A stretch of DNA of 64,000 bases from Oncomelania hupensis (GCA_036898135.1 CM072525.1:55380367-55444366); one strand, 5' to 3'. Positions 1-11,029 are shown, counted from the first letter of the stretch. Numbers and translations: made by a program. Notes: generated by a model not told the origin, from the letters alone.

Positions 1-279
1 CAATACTAACGCCATATTGTTAAATACTGTTCCTGTGTCAGCGAAAACGCACAGACAGCCCTAGATACATACAGGATTGACCTAACCATAAGGAAGGCCA
101 GTTCAATCCACCATACGATATATATGTGAGAGGACCACGCCTGTCTGATTAGGGATGAAAGCTGTCATTTCAGTTATCAAAACCGCTTCTGATCGTTACG
201 CCTCAATCCACTTAATACTCTTATTGTGCTGTTGATATCGGCTTGCCGACGTAATATCCTATCCTTTCCTCTCCTCTCC

Positions 280-1285
280 TATCCTATCCCGTAACTCTGA
301 GGTCGTTGGAGCACCACAGATGATCGTTTAACCAGCATACTCCATCTTTCTCTGTCCTCAGCAGCCCTGATGGCTTCGCTAAATGTCAAGCCAGTCCATT
401 ATCGAATGTCGTCCTCCCACCTCTTTTTCGGTCTCCCTCTTCTTCTACCTCCTTGCACTGTGCCTTGCATGATGGTCTTTGCAAGGCCTGATGATCTGGT
501 GACGTGGCCATACCATCGGAGTTTCCGTTTCTTCACCAATGTGAGCAGCAACTGTTCAATGGCGTGTGTGATGGTCTGTCGGACTTCGTCGTTGGTGATG
601 TGCTGGGTATAGGAAATGCCCATACGTTTTCTGTAGCACCTCATCTCCATGCTTTGTATTCTTCGTTGTAGATCTGCTGTGAGGGTCCATATTTCGCAAG
701 CTTATAAAAAGATGGAGATGACAAAGGAGCGCAGCAGCCTTACCTTGGAATGAAGACTGATGGTCTTGTCTTTCCCAAAGGGATTCCACCTTGCCAGGGC
801 AGCAGTTGTTTGTGCGATCCTGGAGAGGACTTTTTGTCGGGACCCATTGTCTGATACAATGGCTCCTAAACATTTGAAGCTATGCACTGTGTTGAAGGAT
901 TGGCCTTGGACTTTGATGTCCGTGTTGATGCCATTGGTGTTGTTGGTTATCATTTTGGTCTTCTCTGCACTGATTTCTATTTTATAAGCTCTGGAGGTAT
1001 TGTCAAGCCTCGATCTGTACCAGCTGTTTAAGCTCTTGTTCCTCTCCAGCCAATCCATCAATGTCATCCGCAAAACGAAGGTTGGAGATTGCAAGGGCAT
1101 CTGACATGATGCGCTCTAGGAAGATGCTGAAGAATGTTGGAGAGAGTAGGCAACCTTGACGCACACCAATTGTTGTTTTGAACCAGTTTCCGATGGAGCG
1201 GCTATGGAGAACTGCATTGGAAGCCTTGTCATACAGGCTTTTGATGACTTCAATAATTTTAGGGCTGTTGTACACTCTCGCTAGG
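280..1285 (-). mobile_element. RTE-like LINE, 5'-truncated and frame-broken
   Basis: This is a degraded copy of the LINE family best preserved at 51.66-54.03 kb. On the minus strand the reading frames give pieces of the RT palm and thumb (a VRQGCLLSPTFF motif and an LRFADDIDGLAGEEQEL motif) and then the C-terminal basic tail ending in GRRRGRPKKRWEDDIR. These pieces lie in different frames, so the copy cannot encode a full protein. The 3' end is at the left, where CCTATCC-type pentamers mark the GGATA tail. Homology stops near 1285, inside the RT, as expected for a 5'-truncated insertion. The RTE assignment rests on resemblance to proteins often labelled craniofacial development protein 2-like; that is family knowledge, not a search. 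Confidence 0.85.
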
Positions 1286-1614
1286 TGTGGCCGCGCGAGC
1301 ATGCTCTGTGTGTGTGTGTGTCTGAGTACGTGCGTGCTCTATCTCTATCTTTTCTATCACACACGCACACATTCACTTACTAAAGCACAACTAACTTACT
1401 ACGCATCACAGACACACACAGACACACACAAGATATTTTAAATCCTAAACAGCGGTTAATAATATTTGATGGTTGTTGCAGTTTTAAGTAGCGACAGGTT
1501 AATAGGGCATTAGCAGTAAATAGGGGGCATATTCTTTTTAATGTAGGGACGCCACCACGCTCTTGCGCGGACTCACATACTAGCAGTCATACTGATAGAG
1601 AGAGAAAGAGACAA

Positions 1615-1622
1615 AGAGAGAT

Positions 1623-1690
<68 letters not shown>

Positions 1691-1754
1691 CGGACCTGCC
1701 CTCTCCTTGTCCCCTATACGCTCTGTGTCCGGGGACGTTAATTTAAATAATGCG

Positions 1755-1830
<76 letters not shown>
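1615..1830. repeat. Two (GA)n tracts around a shared 35-bp island
   Basis: GA dinucleotide tracts occupy about 1621-1687 and 1758-1830. The short segment between them (about 1700-1735) contains CCCCTATACGCTCTGTGTCC followed by a GGGGACG motif, which also occurs at about 50776-50812 inside an unclassified dispersed repeat. No gene is seen here; long frames in this stretch are only Arg-Glu or Leu-Ser repeats. Confidence 0.85.
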
Positions 1831-1834
<4 letters not shown>

Positions 1835-1985
1835 GAGACGGCAAGGGACAAAGCGAGGGATATAGACAGTGAGATAAAGAGACAGAGAGAAAGAGAGGAG
1901 ATACAGACAGACAGAATGAGGGATGTACCAGCTAGAAAGCTCTTGGGCTGGAGAAGCGGTATGTAACAATTATATATCTTTGAAA

Positions 1986-2055
<70 letters not shown>
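1986..2055. repeat. (TAG)n microsatellite
   Basis: An uninterrupted trinucleotide tract of about 70 bp. It lies directly upstream of a dispersed repeat copy that starts near 2058. Confidence 0.95.
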
Positions 2056-2056
<1 letters not shown>

Positions 2057-2057
2057 A

Positions 2058-2225
2058 GTTACGTTTGAGATGCGCACGATAAACCGATCATTTTGTTTTG
2101 CAAAACATGCAATAACAGCGTGTATTTACCTTTGATTTGATTTTGCGTTGTTGCAAGAAGAAGCTTTGTATAATGTTGATAATTTTCTTAGGTCGATATT
2201 GTTGAGAATTTTCTGGAATTACTTG
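2058..2225 (+). repeat. Unclassified dispersed repeat family A, copy 1
   Basis: About 170 bp closely resemble 57090-57260 and 63715-63895, all on the plus strand. Shared landmarks in order are GCGCACGATA, TGCAATAACAG, TATTTACCTTTGATTTGA, AGAAGCTTTGTATAATG and GAGAATTTTCT. Two of the three copies directly follow a microsatellite. I see no coding potential and do not recognise the family. It could be the 3' end or UTR of a transposon. Confidence 0.8.
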
Positions 2226-2905
2226 TTTACTATCGACAGAAGATTCGCGATAAATCTTCTAGTAATAGCTAAGCGATTCTTACATCCAAAATAAGGTTAT
2301 ATGACTGTAACAAGCAGACCAGTTTACCCCACACTATTTGAGCTTTTGCTTGTTTAGTCAGTAGTAAAACTTAGAAGAATACTGAAGTCTATAGCAGACG
2401 ATTAAGGTATAACTGATGTGTATACACACTGCGAGCTGACGCGAGTCGGGTAGTGATTCATCGCGGCCTAGGATGGTGTTTCGAATTTTATATCCACTTA
2501 GATTGTTTCAGCTAATCAGGACACAGGTAGAGTGGTTAGAACCAGTTCTGGCCGATTCAGCAAAAGCCAGGTAGGGGGCAGTCGAGTTTGAGACGCTAAG
2601 GAGTACACAGTACTCTCTGACAGAATCTCTCCTGAGAAGATTAGACAGCATTGCTTGTTGAATATTCGAATTCAATCAAGTAGCCACGGCCTGACATTGT
2701 CGAACAGACGAGCAGGCGGTATATCGTGAGCCCAACTCAGCAAATGACAACAACCACGTCACCGCGTACAGTTGGCTGCCGAGGCATCTACAGCATCGTG
2801 AGCAGATAGTCCCAAACGTCGTACCAAAAAGTCAAAGACTACACGACGACACAGCGTGTACCAGAAGCTACCTCAACGCAGCGCTTCAACCACGCAGTTA
2901 AGTGC
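2226..2905. other. Unannotated spacer
   Basis: I see no convincing reading frame, RNA gene or repeat structure between dispersed repeat A and the SINE that begins at about 2909. Confidence 0.5.
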
Positions 2906-2908
2906 TCT

Positions 2909-3349
2909 GGAGGCACGGTGGCCTAATGGTAGAGCTTTGGCTTGTGGATCTGAAGGTCCCGGGTTCGAGCCCAGGCCGGGGCATTGTGTTGTGTCCTTGG
3001 GAAAGACACTTTACTCCCGTTTCCTACTCCTTCGGATGAGAGTATAAACCGAGGTCTAGTCTGTGTCGCATACATTCCATCATAACGGACTTTAAAGATC
3101 CTGACGCTCATGTCCTAGACAGGTGAGTGCCGGTGACAAGAAAACACCCAGCATGCACTTAGGTCCTTCTCCCCCATCCCTGGTTGCCCAGGATTGTGCT
3201 CAGTTGTACGGGCGTCAGACCATGCGCCCAAAGGCTGCGGGTGGGCGTCTCGGGCGGCTTGAGTTAGATCCTGTATCGGCCAGCGCCTTGAGCAGCTCTT
3301 GAGCTGGTAAAGCGCTATATAAGAACGATTAAATAAAATAAATAAATAG
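2909..3349 (+). mobile_element. tRNA-derived SINE, near full length (SINE-1)
   Basis: The 5' head has RNA polymerase III promoter-like boxes: an A-box TGGCCTAATGGTAGAGC and a B-box GGTTCGAGCCC about 35 bp later. The body includes TCCTTGGGAAAGACACTTTA and AGTATAAACCGAGGTC. The 3' end carries GCCTTGAGCAGCTCTTGAGC and AAAGCGCTATATAAGAAC, followed by an AAATAA-rich tail. The same body and tail recur on the minus strand at 25.35-25.67 and 29.49-29.76 kb, and the tail alone recurs elsewhere. The GCGCTATATAA tail is common in SINEs that borrow a LINE 3' end, so mobilisation by a partner LINE is likely but not shown. The element encodes no protein. Confidence 0.88.
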
Positions 3350-3494
3350 AAACAGTGCACTAAAACTCTGTATAAGCAGGACCACAGTAGTCCACTCATC
3401 AAAACGCTGACCCTTACGGCAGAAAGTAGCCAGTGCCTGATGAAGAGAAAGTAGCTGCCTAGATTATCAGCGAGCGAACCATTCGCATTGACAT

Positions 3495-3815
3495 TTGAAC
3501 TTTTAAGTTAGTTTCGTACATCGAAGATCGTGTATAGAGTAGAAGAAATAAATGTGTGATTTTTACTGTTATCAAGTGGCTGGACTAAATATGATTCATA
3601 GCCGTGTGAAAGCTAGTGTGACAGTGATCTCTTTACATTTTTCTATCTATCTCTGTACCCCAGCCTAAACACAGACCGAGCTAAACAAATAAATGTATTA
3701 AGGTAATTCACCGGGTGATTTACTAGCGGTCCCCATAGAATAAGACGAGAGGGTTACAGCATTCCATTGTGCAGAGCCCAGCAACAATAAAACCCCACGT
3801 CACAATGACGAAAGA
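3495..3815 (+). repeat. Unclassified dispersed repeat family B, copy 1
   Basis: About 320 bp match the reverse complement of 58215-58530. Landmarks are TTTTAAGTTAG, TATAGAGTAGAAGAAA, AAATGTGTGATTTTTACTG, CACAGACCGAGCTAAAC and GCAGAGCCCAGCAACAATA. A poly(A)-signal-like AATAAA lies near the right end in this orientation, so it may be a terminal part of an LTR or a LINE, but no coding sequence supports a class. Confidence 0.75.
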
Positions 3816-4199
3816 CAGTGCATAGTTCTGGTGACGAGTTTTATTTTGATTGGGTTTTATTGCATCATGCTGGAATGTTAGACCTGTTTCTCGATTGCAG
3901 AGAGACTATATAAGTAACGAGCTGTCTGCTTGTGGGAGTGGGTGAAAGTGAGAGATATGTGATCATTTTTTATAATGATCTTTGAAGGGATTTTCGAAAA
4001 GCGATCTCGTATGCAGTTGTTGTTTGCTGAATAAAGTTGGAAAACTTGATACGACGACTCCTGCCTTGGCCAGGCTGCGTGGATAAACAAATCTGAGTTA
4101 CACTTACCAAGATTCAAGCCTCCGATCTGAATCAACCATTAATAAAATAACTACATGTAACATAGTAGTAGTTATTTATGTTATAGTTATACCACCACC
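3816..4199. other. Unannotated spacer
   Basis: A run through ordinary AT-rich sequence with no convincing gene. A GT-rich stretch and a duplicated TTATTT motif are the only local structure I notice. Confidence 0.4.
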
Positions 4200-5336
4200 T
4201 GAACTTAGCTGTGACAGATGCCGCCAATGAGATCCTTGGCAAGCACCGCCCAAAGGAGAAACCGTGGATCACATCTGAACTTTTGGATCTGTGTGACAAA
4301 CGAAGAGAGATGAAAAAGAAAAAGAGCACCTCAAAGGAAGCTGATGCCTACCGAAAAATCAATAATGCTATTCGAAAAAGCATGCGCATAGTAAAGGAGA
4401 ACAGTTACTGGAAAGAAGATCAATGCCAGGAAATAGAGAACAGTCTGAACAAGAACAACAGCAAGAAGGCCTACCAGACTGTGAAGCGGCTGACAAGTGT
4501 TAAACAGCCCAAGGTCTCCACGATCCAAAGCATGTCTGGCATATGCCTTACAGAAGAACAAGAAGTCTTGGATAGATGGACAGAGTACTGCTCTGACCTT
4601 TACAACCACAAACCAAACGGAGACCCATCAGTTCTAGCATGTCCACAGCACAGAGAAGAAGAAGAAATCCTCCTAATTCCCCCAGAAAAAGTTGAGGCAG
4701 AAGTGGAATCGCTGAAGAAAGGAAAAGCCAGCGGAAGTGGACAACATACCAGCAGAATTGCTTCATGTAGGAGAAGAAGCGATTATTGACGCCCTCACCA
4801 ATATCTGTACCAAGATGTGACAGAGTGGGGAGTGGCCTACACCAGATATCCAGTCGCTTGTCATTACTCTTCCCAAAAAGGGTAACCTACAGGAGTGTGA
4901 AAATTACCGTACCATCAGCCTCATCAGCCACCCCAGCAAAAGGATGAGGTGCTACAGAAGACTTCTGGGCATTTCCTATACTCGGCAAATCACCAACAGC
5001 GAAGTCCGACAGACCATCACACAAGCCATTGGACAACACGATGACATGCTCACAGTGGTGAAGAAACGGAAACTCCGATGGTATAGCCACGTCATCAGAG
5101 CATCAGGCTTTGCAAAGACCATCCTGCAAGGCACGGTACAAGAAGGCAGAAGCGGAGTGAGATAGAAAAAGGGGTGAGAGGACATCATTCGAGAATGGAC
5201 TGGCTTGACACTGATCCAAGCCATGAGGGTTTCTGAGGACAGAGAAAAAGATGAAGTACGCTGGTTAAACGATCATCTGTGGTGCCCCCAACGACGTTCT
5301 ACTTACGGGATAGCATAGGACAGGATAGGATGGGTA
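4200..5336 (+). mobile_element. RTE-like LINE with internal deletion
   Basis: The segment begins in the linker after the endonuclease (DAANEILGKHRPKEKPWITSELLDLCDKRREM, from about 4211) and runs into the start of the RT. It is open to about 4789, with a frame disruption near 4720 at the KGKASG motif. At about 4940 it jumps from the HPSK region of the RT to MRCYRRLLGISYTRQITN near the C-terminus, so the RT catalytic core is deleted. The 3' end is the GGATAGCATAGGACAGGATAGG tail type at about 5308-5330. Compared with the 51.66-54.03 kb copy, roughly 1 kb is missing. It cannot encode an active enzyme. Confidence 0.85.
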
Positions 5337-6480
5337 TAGCAATGCCCAGGGGATTACTGTAACAGCTCATCTCCCTGCTTTGTATTCTTCGTTATAGGTC
5401 TGCTGTGAGGGTCCATGTTTCGCAAACGTATAGGAAGATGGAGATGACAAGTGCGCGCTGCAGCCTTACCTTGGAATGTAAACTTATGGTCCTGTCCTTC
5501 CAAATGGGCTTCCACCTTGCCAGGGCAGCAGTTATTTCTGAGATCCTGGAGGGGATTTTCTTTTTTTTCCCCACTGTCTAATAAATGGCTACTAAATATT
5601 TGAATCTATGCACTGCGTTGAGGGATTGGCCTTGGACTTTGAAGTCCATGTTGATGCCAATAGTGTTGTTGGTTATCATTGCTGTTGGTCTTCTCTGTAC
5701 TTTTTCCATTCCATAGGCTATGGAAGGGGGTGTCAAGCTTCTTTACAAGCTGTTCAAGTTCTTATTCCTCTCCAGCTAATCCATCAATGTCATCCGCAAA
5801 GCGGAGATTAGAAATTGCTCTACACCCTATGCTGACAGTGCCTTCGTGATCTGCAAAGGCATCTGACATGATGCGCTCCATGATGACTTTTCGTACATCA
5901 ATGTTGATTTTTCGTTAGGCATCATCACCCGGTGAGGTGTTCTTTTTCTTATTCAACTCTCTTCGTTTACCACACAGGTCCAAAAGTTCAGATGTGATCC
6001 ACGGTTTGGGCGGTGCTTACCAAGGATCTCAGTGGTGGCATCTGTCACAGCTGAGTTGAAGGTGGTGGTCATGGTGTTGACATCTACTTCACCGGCTCCC
6101 AAAATGAGCAGTGGTGCAAAATTCCCTCCAAGTGTGGCTTAGAATATTTATGCTACCTCCGGGTCTTGCAGTTTGTCCTTGTCGAACTTCAGTCTAGTGC
6201 ACTTTGCTGTGTTTACTCTCTTCAAGTGGAGCCGGAAAGACATCATCACGAGATCGTAGTCATTTTCGACGTCTGCTCCTGAAAAAGTGCATGCCCTGCT
6301 AATGTTGACGCTTGATCTGAAGCGTTTCTTGACCATGATGTAGTCAATCTGGTTGTGATTCTCCCCGCTGGGACTGTGCCAAATCCATCGTCTGGATTTT
6401 TTGTGGGGACCAAGCGTGTTTGCCAGTATCATATTGTTGTATCTGGCAAACTCCAAGAGTCTCAGACCTCTGTCATTTGT
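5337..6480 (-). mobile_element. RTE-like LINE, inverted and internally deleted
   Basis: Minus-strand homology to the same LINE starts in the C-terminal region (about 5337-5880) and then skips to the endonuclease/linker region (about 5881-6480). The right part is a 102-codon frame at 6148-6456 with endonuclease sequence NMILANTLGPHKKSRRWIW and HNQIDYIMVKKRFRSS. The conserved SDH triad near the end of the endonuclease reads NDY here, so even this domain is probably dead. The fragment abuts plus-strand copies of the same family on both sides. Confidence 0.82.
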
Positions 6481-6840
6481 CCCAGCACATCACCAACGAC
6501 GAAGTCTGACAGACCATCATACAAGCCATTGGACAACGCGATGACATGCTCACAATGGCGAAGAACCGGGAACTCCGATGGTATGGCCACGTCACCAGAG
6601 CATCAGGCCTTGCAAAGACCATCCTAAAAGGCACGGTGCAAGGAGGCAGAAGAAGAGGGATACAGAAAAAGAGGTGGGAGGACAACATTCGAGAATGGAC
6701 TGGCTTGACACTGAGCGAAAGCCATGAGATTTGCTGAGGACAGAGAAAGTGGAGTAGGCTGGTTAAACGACCCTCTGCGGTGCCCAAACGACTTCCTGGT
6801 TGCGGGAAAGGATAGGATGGGATAGGATAGGATTAGATAG
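6481..6840 (+). mobile_element. RTE-like LINE 3' end fragment
   Basis: Only the last part of the protein remains: a frame at about 6546-6737 encodes ELRWYGHVTRASGLAKTILKGTVQGG and IQKKRWEDNIREWTGLTLSE. It is followed by the 3' tail of GGATA-type pentamers at about 6805-6840. The left edge joins the oppositely oriented copy at 6480 without visible spacer. Confidence 0.85.
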
Positions 6841-6917
6841 GATTATTGTTTAACAGCTGAAATGCTTTGATTATGTTGTCTCGTATAATCAGAATGGTTT
6901 TTGGCAGATAAAACATT

Positions 6918-7031
6918 GCTAACTGTACAGCTGTCCAAATAACTATGTTGCCTGTTAGGATACTTAATGTCTGTGCTAACTGTACAGCTGTCCAAATAGC
7001 TATGCTGCATGTTATGATACTTAATGTCTGT
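6918..7031. repeat. Tandem duplication, 57-bp unit x2
   Basis: The unit beginning GCTAACTGTACAGCTGTCCA is present twice, at 6918 and 6975, with a few substitutions between the copies. No coding sequence is involved. Confidence 0.9.
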
Positions 7032-7077
7032 GCTTTGCGCTTAGTCGGTGCAGTGCAAAGGTCAAGCTTCAGTTACA

Positions 7078-7135
7078 TTCTGTTTCGGCCAGCGCCTTGA
7101 GCCGCTTTTGAGGTGGAAAATCGCGAGAAAAAAAA
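7078..7135 (+). mobile_element. SINE-1 3' tail fragment
   Basis: The stretch contains GGCCAGCGCCTTGAGCCGCT and a degraded version of the GGTAAAGCGCTATATAA tail seen in the SINE at 2.9 kb. The head and body are absent. Confidence 0.65.
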
Positions 7136-7270
7136 AGTAAACAAACTTTTTAAAAACTTAATTCTAGATACATTGTACTTTCAATAAACAAGATTGGAGT
7201 GATTGGTGTGAACCGATGAGCCATCCCAAATCCCTTGCAAACACAAGCTAGACGCAGTTACCTCCCATGC

Positions 7271-7362
<92 letters not shown>
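7271..7362. repeat. (GA)n microsatellite
   Basis: About 90 bp of GA repeats with one GGGA interruption. Leu-Ser or Arg-Glu frames across it are not genes. Confidence 0.95.
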
Positions 7363-7365
<3 letters not shown>

Positions 7366-7423
7366 ACAACCTCTGCGCCAGCGTAAAACCCTTTGCTAAA
7401 GAAGCCAGAAGCAGTTGCTTCCC

Positions 7424-7437
7424 ATAATAATAATAAC

Positions 7438-7506
<69 letters not shown>
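7424..7506. repeat. (AAT)n microsatellite
   Basis: About 80 bp of AAT repeats with one AAC interruption near the left end. Confidence 0.95.
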
Positions 7507-7507
<1 letters not shown>

Positions 7508-7735
7508 GATGCCATATCCGGGCTTTTTTTCACATTACCAATCAGGATGAAAGCGCGGCGATCTGTGACCAATATACACGCTCACACGTTTGACCCACTC
7601 TTTCACACACACACACACTACAAGTGCACATCTGTCTCTTAACCATGCGGTGGCGGCATGAAAATGGCTATTAGAACACGGAAAGAAAATGTCAATGTTA
7701 TTTGTGAAATGTTAGACTGACTGCATGCAATACTT

Positions 7736-10700
7736 ATGCACCAGACCACAACGTCAACAGCAGCAACAGATACAACAATGCATTTCAATCAACATGCTGA
7801 TCTTTCCTCACTCCACTGCCACCCCCCTTTGATACCCCGCAGACCTGTTGCCTCGCAACGCTGGAGGAGAGAAGTGGAGAGCTTAGATTATTTCATTAGC
7901 AGTAAACACACACACACGCACACACACACACCCTCACTTTTACCTTACGTGCAATGGGACAAAAATGATAATATTCACTCGTATTCAAACTATATGTCCA
8001 AAGGTATTCAATGCAGCAGACGATCTATGGACAAGTTAATACAAAAGAATGGAAGAAAGTGTATAAATATATGTCTTGAAAATAATGTATATATTTTAAA
8101 TGGACGAACACTTGGAGATCTGCAAGGCAAGTTTACCTGTTTCAATGACAAAGGTTCCAGTGTAGTAGACTATGCAATCTGTTCTCATGATTTTATGCCT
8201 AATATTTCAAGGCTTATTGTAAACAATTTAACTACGTTTTCTGACCATTGCCCTCTTGAACTTGTCATAATAATATCACAAAAACAAAACAACACAAAGA
8301 CTACAAAATCTGAAATACAAAAAACAAAAGACAAATATAATCCAGAAAACACCAAACAAGCACATACACGTTTCATTTGGAATGAAAATACAGTAATAAA
8401 TTTTCAAAAAGCATTTACATTAATAAAAATACAACAAGCAATGGGAACTATTAATCACGATCTTGACAATATTCAAACCACAAACAGATACACAAATGAA
8501 CAAGTTAACAAATTGATAACAAATGTTAACTCATTGTTGACGGACGCAGCTAAATTTTCTTTAAAAACTAAAGCCAGGAAAAAGTATAAAAAAAAGCCAT
8601 CAAAACCTTGGTTTGATCAAGACTGTTCTGCATTAAGAAGAGAAGTAAAATCACTACTAAATGCACTTAATAGATTTCCCTTCAGAAAAGACCTTCGAGA
8701 AAAATATTTTTCCAAATTAAAATTATATAAAAAGTTAGTCAAAAAGGCAAAACATATGTACAGGGATAAATTGGTTGCCTCCCTTAATAATGCCTTAGAC
8801 AATGACCCAAAATTAGCCTGGAAAAAGTTAAACGAATTAAAAAATGTTGAAGGAATACATTCCAAAACCAGAGCAAATATTTGCGCATCAAAATGGATAT
8901 CTCATCTTGAAAATTTAGTCAGTAGAGAATGTGATGTAGAAAAAACTAGAAAAGAAACAATACAAGCAAAATTATTAAAAACAACTTTTTCCTTTAATCA
9001 TGATGAAAAACTAGATTCGCCAATCAGTGTTAATGAAATAACAAAAGCTTCTCAAAAACTAAAACAAGGAAAGGCGCCTGGCCCTGATGGAATTTCAAAT
9101 GAAATAATTAAAGCCAGCTTACCAAACGTTTCTATTATATTACAAAAAGTTTTTAATGTAATTTTAAAATCAGGTCAATACCCAGGACAATGGAAAAAAG
9201 GTATTAGTATACCAATACACAAAAGTGGTGACCCTACTAACCCTAATAATTATCGAGGTATCACTTTAAATAGTTGTCTAAGTAAACTTTTTTGCCAAGT
9301 TATAAATAGCAGAATAAGCAGTTATCTAGAAAGCGAGAATATCTTAACCCAGGAACAAGCTGGATTTCGACCAAATTCAAGAACAACAGATCAAATATTT
9401 ATTCTGAAAAAAATAGTTGATCAAACTTTAAAAACAAAAAATGGAAGACTTTATGGATGTTTTGTTGATTTTAATAAAGCATTTGATAATGTGTGGCATG
9501 ATGCACTTTTGCTTAAAATGAAACAAGTAGGTTTTCATGGACAGTGTTATAACATTATCAAAGACATGTATACCAACAATAGCGTTTATAGCAAAACTAA
9601 TTATGGTTATACAAGAGAAATACCGATTAAAAAAGGAGTTCTACAAGGAAATAACTTAAGCCCAACATTATTTAATATTTTTATAAATGACATAACACAA
9701 TATGTTTCTGGATTTGATTCCCCAATGTTGAATGCTACAACGCAAAAAGAACTATCATGCTTGCTATACGCAGATGACATAGTATTACTAGCAACCACAA
9801 AAGCAGGGTTACAAAACAAATTAAATCAATTACATACCTACTGTTTAGATTGGGGCCTAAAGGTTAATACTGATAAGACCAAAGTTATCGTATTTTCTAA
9901 AATAGAACCAAAAGTACCGATAATTTTTACCTGTGGTCAAAACATTATACCTATTGTAGAACAGTACAAATATTTAGGAATTATTTTCCATAAAAGTTCA
10001 GGTCTTCACATTGCTGAAAAGAATCTTACACAACAAGCTAATAAAGCCTCACATGCTTTAAGACGAACTATTCGTGGGCAAAACATAGAGTTAAGAACAA
10101 TGCTTCACTTATTTGATATGCTAGTAAAGCCGGTTCTGACCTATGCTGCAGAGGTCTGGTTTCCCTTCAATAGAACTAAATTGCAAAATCAGCCCCAAGA
10201 TGACTTATTTAATATTTTTGCTGATTCTTTTTCGTCACAAAATGTTTCCGAAAGTCTTCACATTAAATTTTGTAGAAATATTTTAGGAGTTCATAAGAAA
10301 TCAATTAAGCTAGCAGTGCTTGCCGAATTGGGTCGTTATCCAATTTCTATCAGTATGATATGTCAAACAATCTCTTTCTGGATACACTTGACCACGTCTT
10401 CAGAGTCATCTTTACTTCATGATACGTATCATGAAATGGTGTTGAATGATTCAGAAAATACATGGATACTCTGTGTAAAACATATTTTACGCAGTTTAGG
10501 TTTGGGTCACGTTTGGTCAAACCAAGGTACCCTAAGTTTAACACGATTAAAATTTACGCTAAAGGAGAAGCTTCAGGAGAAATATATTTTATTTTGGAAC
10601 AAAAAAAGATATGATCAGAATTCCAAATTAGCCTTTTACAATCAAATGAATACAGGAACTAGATATGAATTTCAAACGTATCTTTTATGTAAAAATCTTA

Positions 10701-11029
10701 AATACCGACAATCCATGTGCAAGTTAAAAATAAGCGCACACGAGCTTGAAATCGAAAAGGGCAGATATAAAAATATCCCTCGAGAGCACCGTTTGTGTCA
10801 ATGTTGCAACGTGATTGAAGACGAGCTTCACTTTCTGGACAAGTGTGTATTGTATAATAATGAAAGACAAAAGTTTATTGGTGAAGTTCTCAACTCTAAT
10901 GATAGGGAATTATTCATAAACAACCTTGCAATATTGAAACCGAGCATGATTTTTCAAACGGGAATATGTTCAAACTATCTTTCATCCTATATTTTTCGCT
11001 GCTTCAAAATAAGACTTTCTGCACTATAA
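7736..11029 (+). CDS. LINE ORF2-like endonuclease/reverse transcriptase
   Basis: The 1097-codon frame has no internal stop. Codons 1-70 are upstream genomic and (CA)n sequence and are probably not part of the natural protein; the LINE portion starts near codon 72. Residues about 75-180 are the C-terminal half of an APE-type endonuclease, with the SDH motif at 169-171. The RT follows: KAPGPDGIS near 446, an FVDFNKAFDNVW motif (catalytic Asp near 578), GVLQGNNLSPTLFNIF, and the catalytic YADD at 678-681. Near residue 1020 the CQCC plus H and C pattern looks like a small zinc-binding motif seen in some CR1/I/Jockey-type LINEs. I cannot assign the clade. The native start is lost, so the frame is open but the element is probably not autonomous. 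Confidence 0.88.
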   Translation: MHQTTTSTAATDTTMHFNQHADLSSLHCHPPLIPRRPVASQRWRREVESLDYFISSKHTHTHTHTPSLLPYVQWDKNDNIHSYSNYMSKGIQCSRRSMDKLIQKNGRKCINICLENNVYILNGRTLGDLQGKFTCFNDKGSSVVDYAICSHDFMPNISRLIVNNLTTFSDHCPLELVIIISQKQNNTKTTKSEIQKTKDKYNPENTKQAHTRFIWNENTVINFQKAFTLIKIQQAMGTINHDLDNIQTTNRYTNEQVNKLITNVNSLLTDAAKFSLKTKARKKYKKKPSKPWFDQDCSALRREVKSLLNALNRFPFRKDLREKYFSKLKLYKKLVKKAKHMYRDKLVASLNNALDNDPKLAWKKLNELKNVEGIHSKTRANICASKWISHLENLVSRECDVEKTRKETIQAKLLKTTFSFNHDEKLDSPISVNEITKASQKLKQGKAPGPDGISNEIIKASLPNVSIILQKVFNVILKSGQYPGQWKKGISIPIHKSGDPTNPNNYRGITLNSCLSKLFCQVINSRISSYLESENILTQEQAGFRPNSRTTDQIFILKKIVDQTLKTKNGRLYGCFVDFNKAFDNVWHDALLLKMKQVGFHGQCYNIIKDMYTNNSVYSKTNYGYTREIPIKKGVLQGNNLSPTLFNIFINDITQYVSGFDSPMLNATTQKELSCLLYADDIVLLATTKAGLQNKLNQLHTYCLDWGLKVNTDKTKVIVFSKIEPKVPIIFTCGQNIIPIVEQYKYLGIIFHKSSGLHIAEKNLTQQANKASHALRRTIRGQNIELRTMLHLFDMLVKPVLTYAAEVWFPFNRTKLQNQPQDDLFNIFADSFSSQNVSESLHIKFCRNILGVHKKSIKLAVLAELGRYPISISMICQTISFWIHLTTSSESSLLHDTYHEMVLNDSENTWILCVKHILRSLGLGHVWSNQGTLSLTRLKFTLKEKLQEKYILFWNKKRYDQNSKLAFYNQMNTGTRYEFQTYLLCKNLKYRQSMCKLKISAHELEIEKGRYKNIPREHRLCQCCNVIEDELHFLDKCVLYNNERQKFIGEVLNSNDRELFINNLAILKPSMIFQTGICSNYLSSYIFRCFKIRLSAL

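Noticed and set aside
1580..1969. Leu-Ser and Arg-Glu reading frames over (GA)n tracts, here and at many other sites
   Set aside because: These are translations of dinucleotide or trinucleotide repeats; no start context, splice signals or non-repetitive domain supports them.
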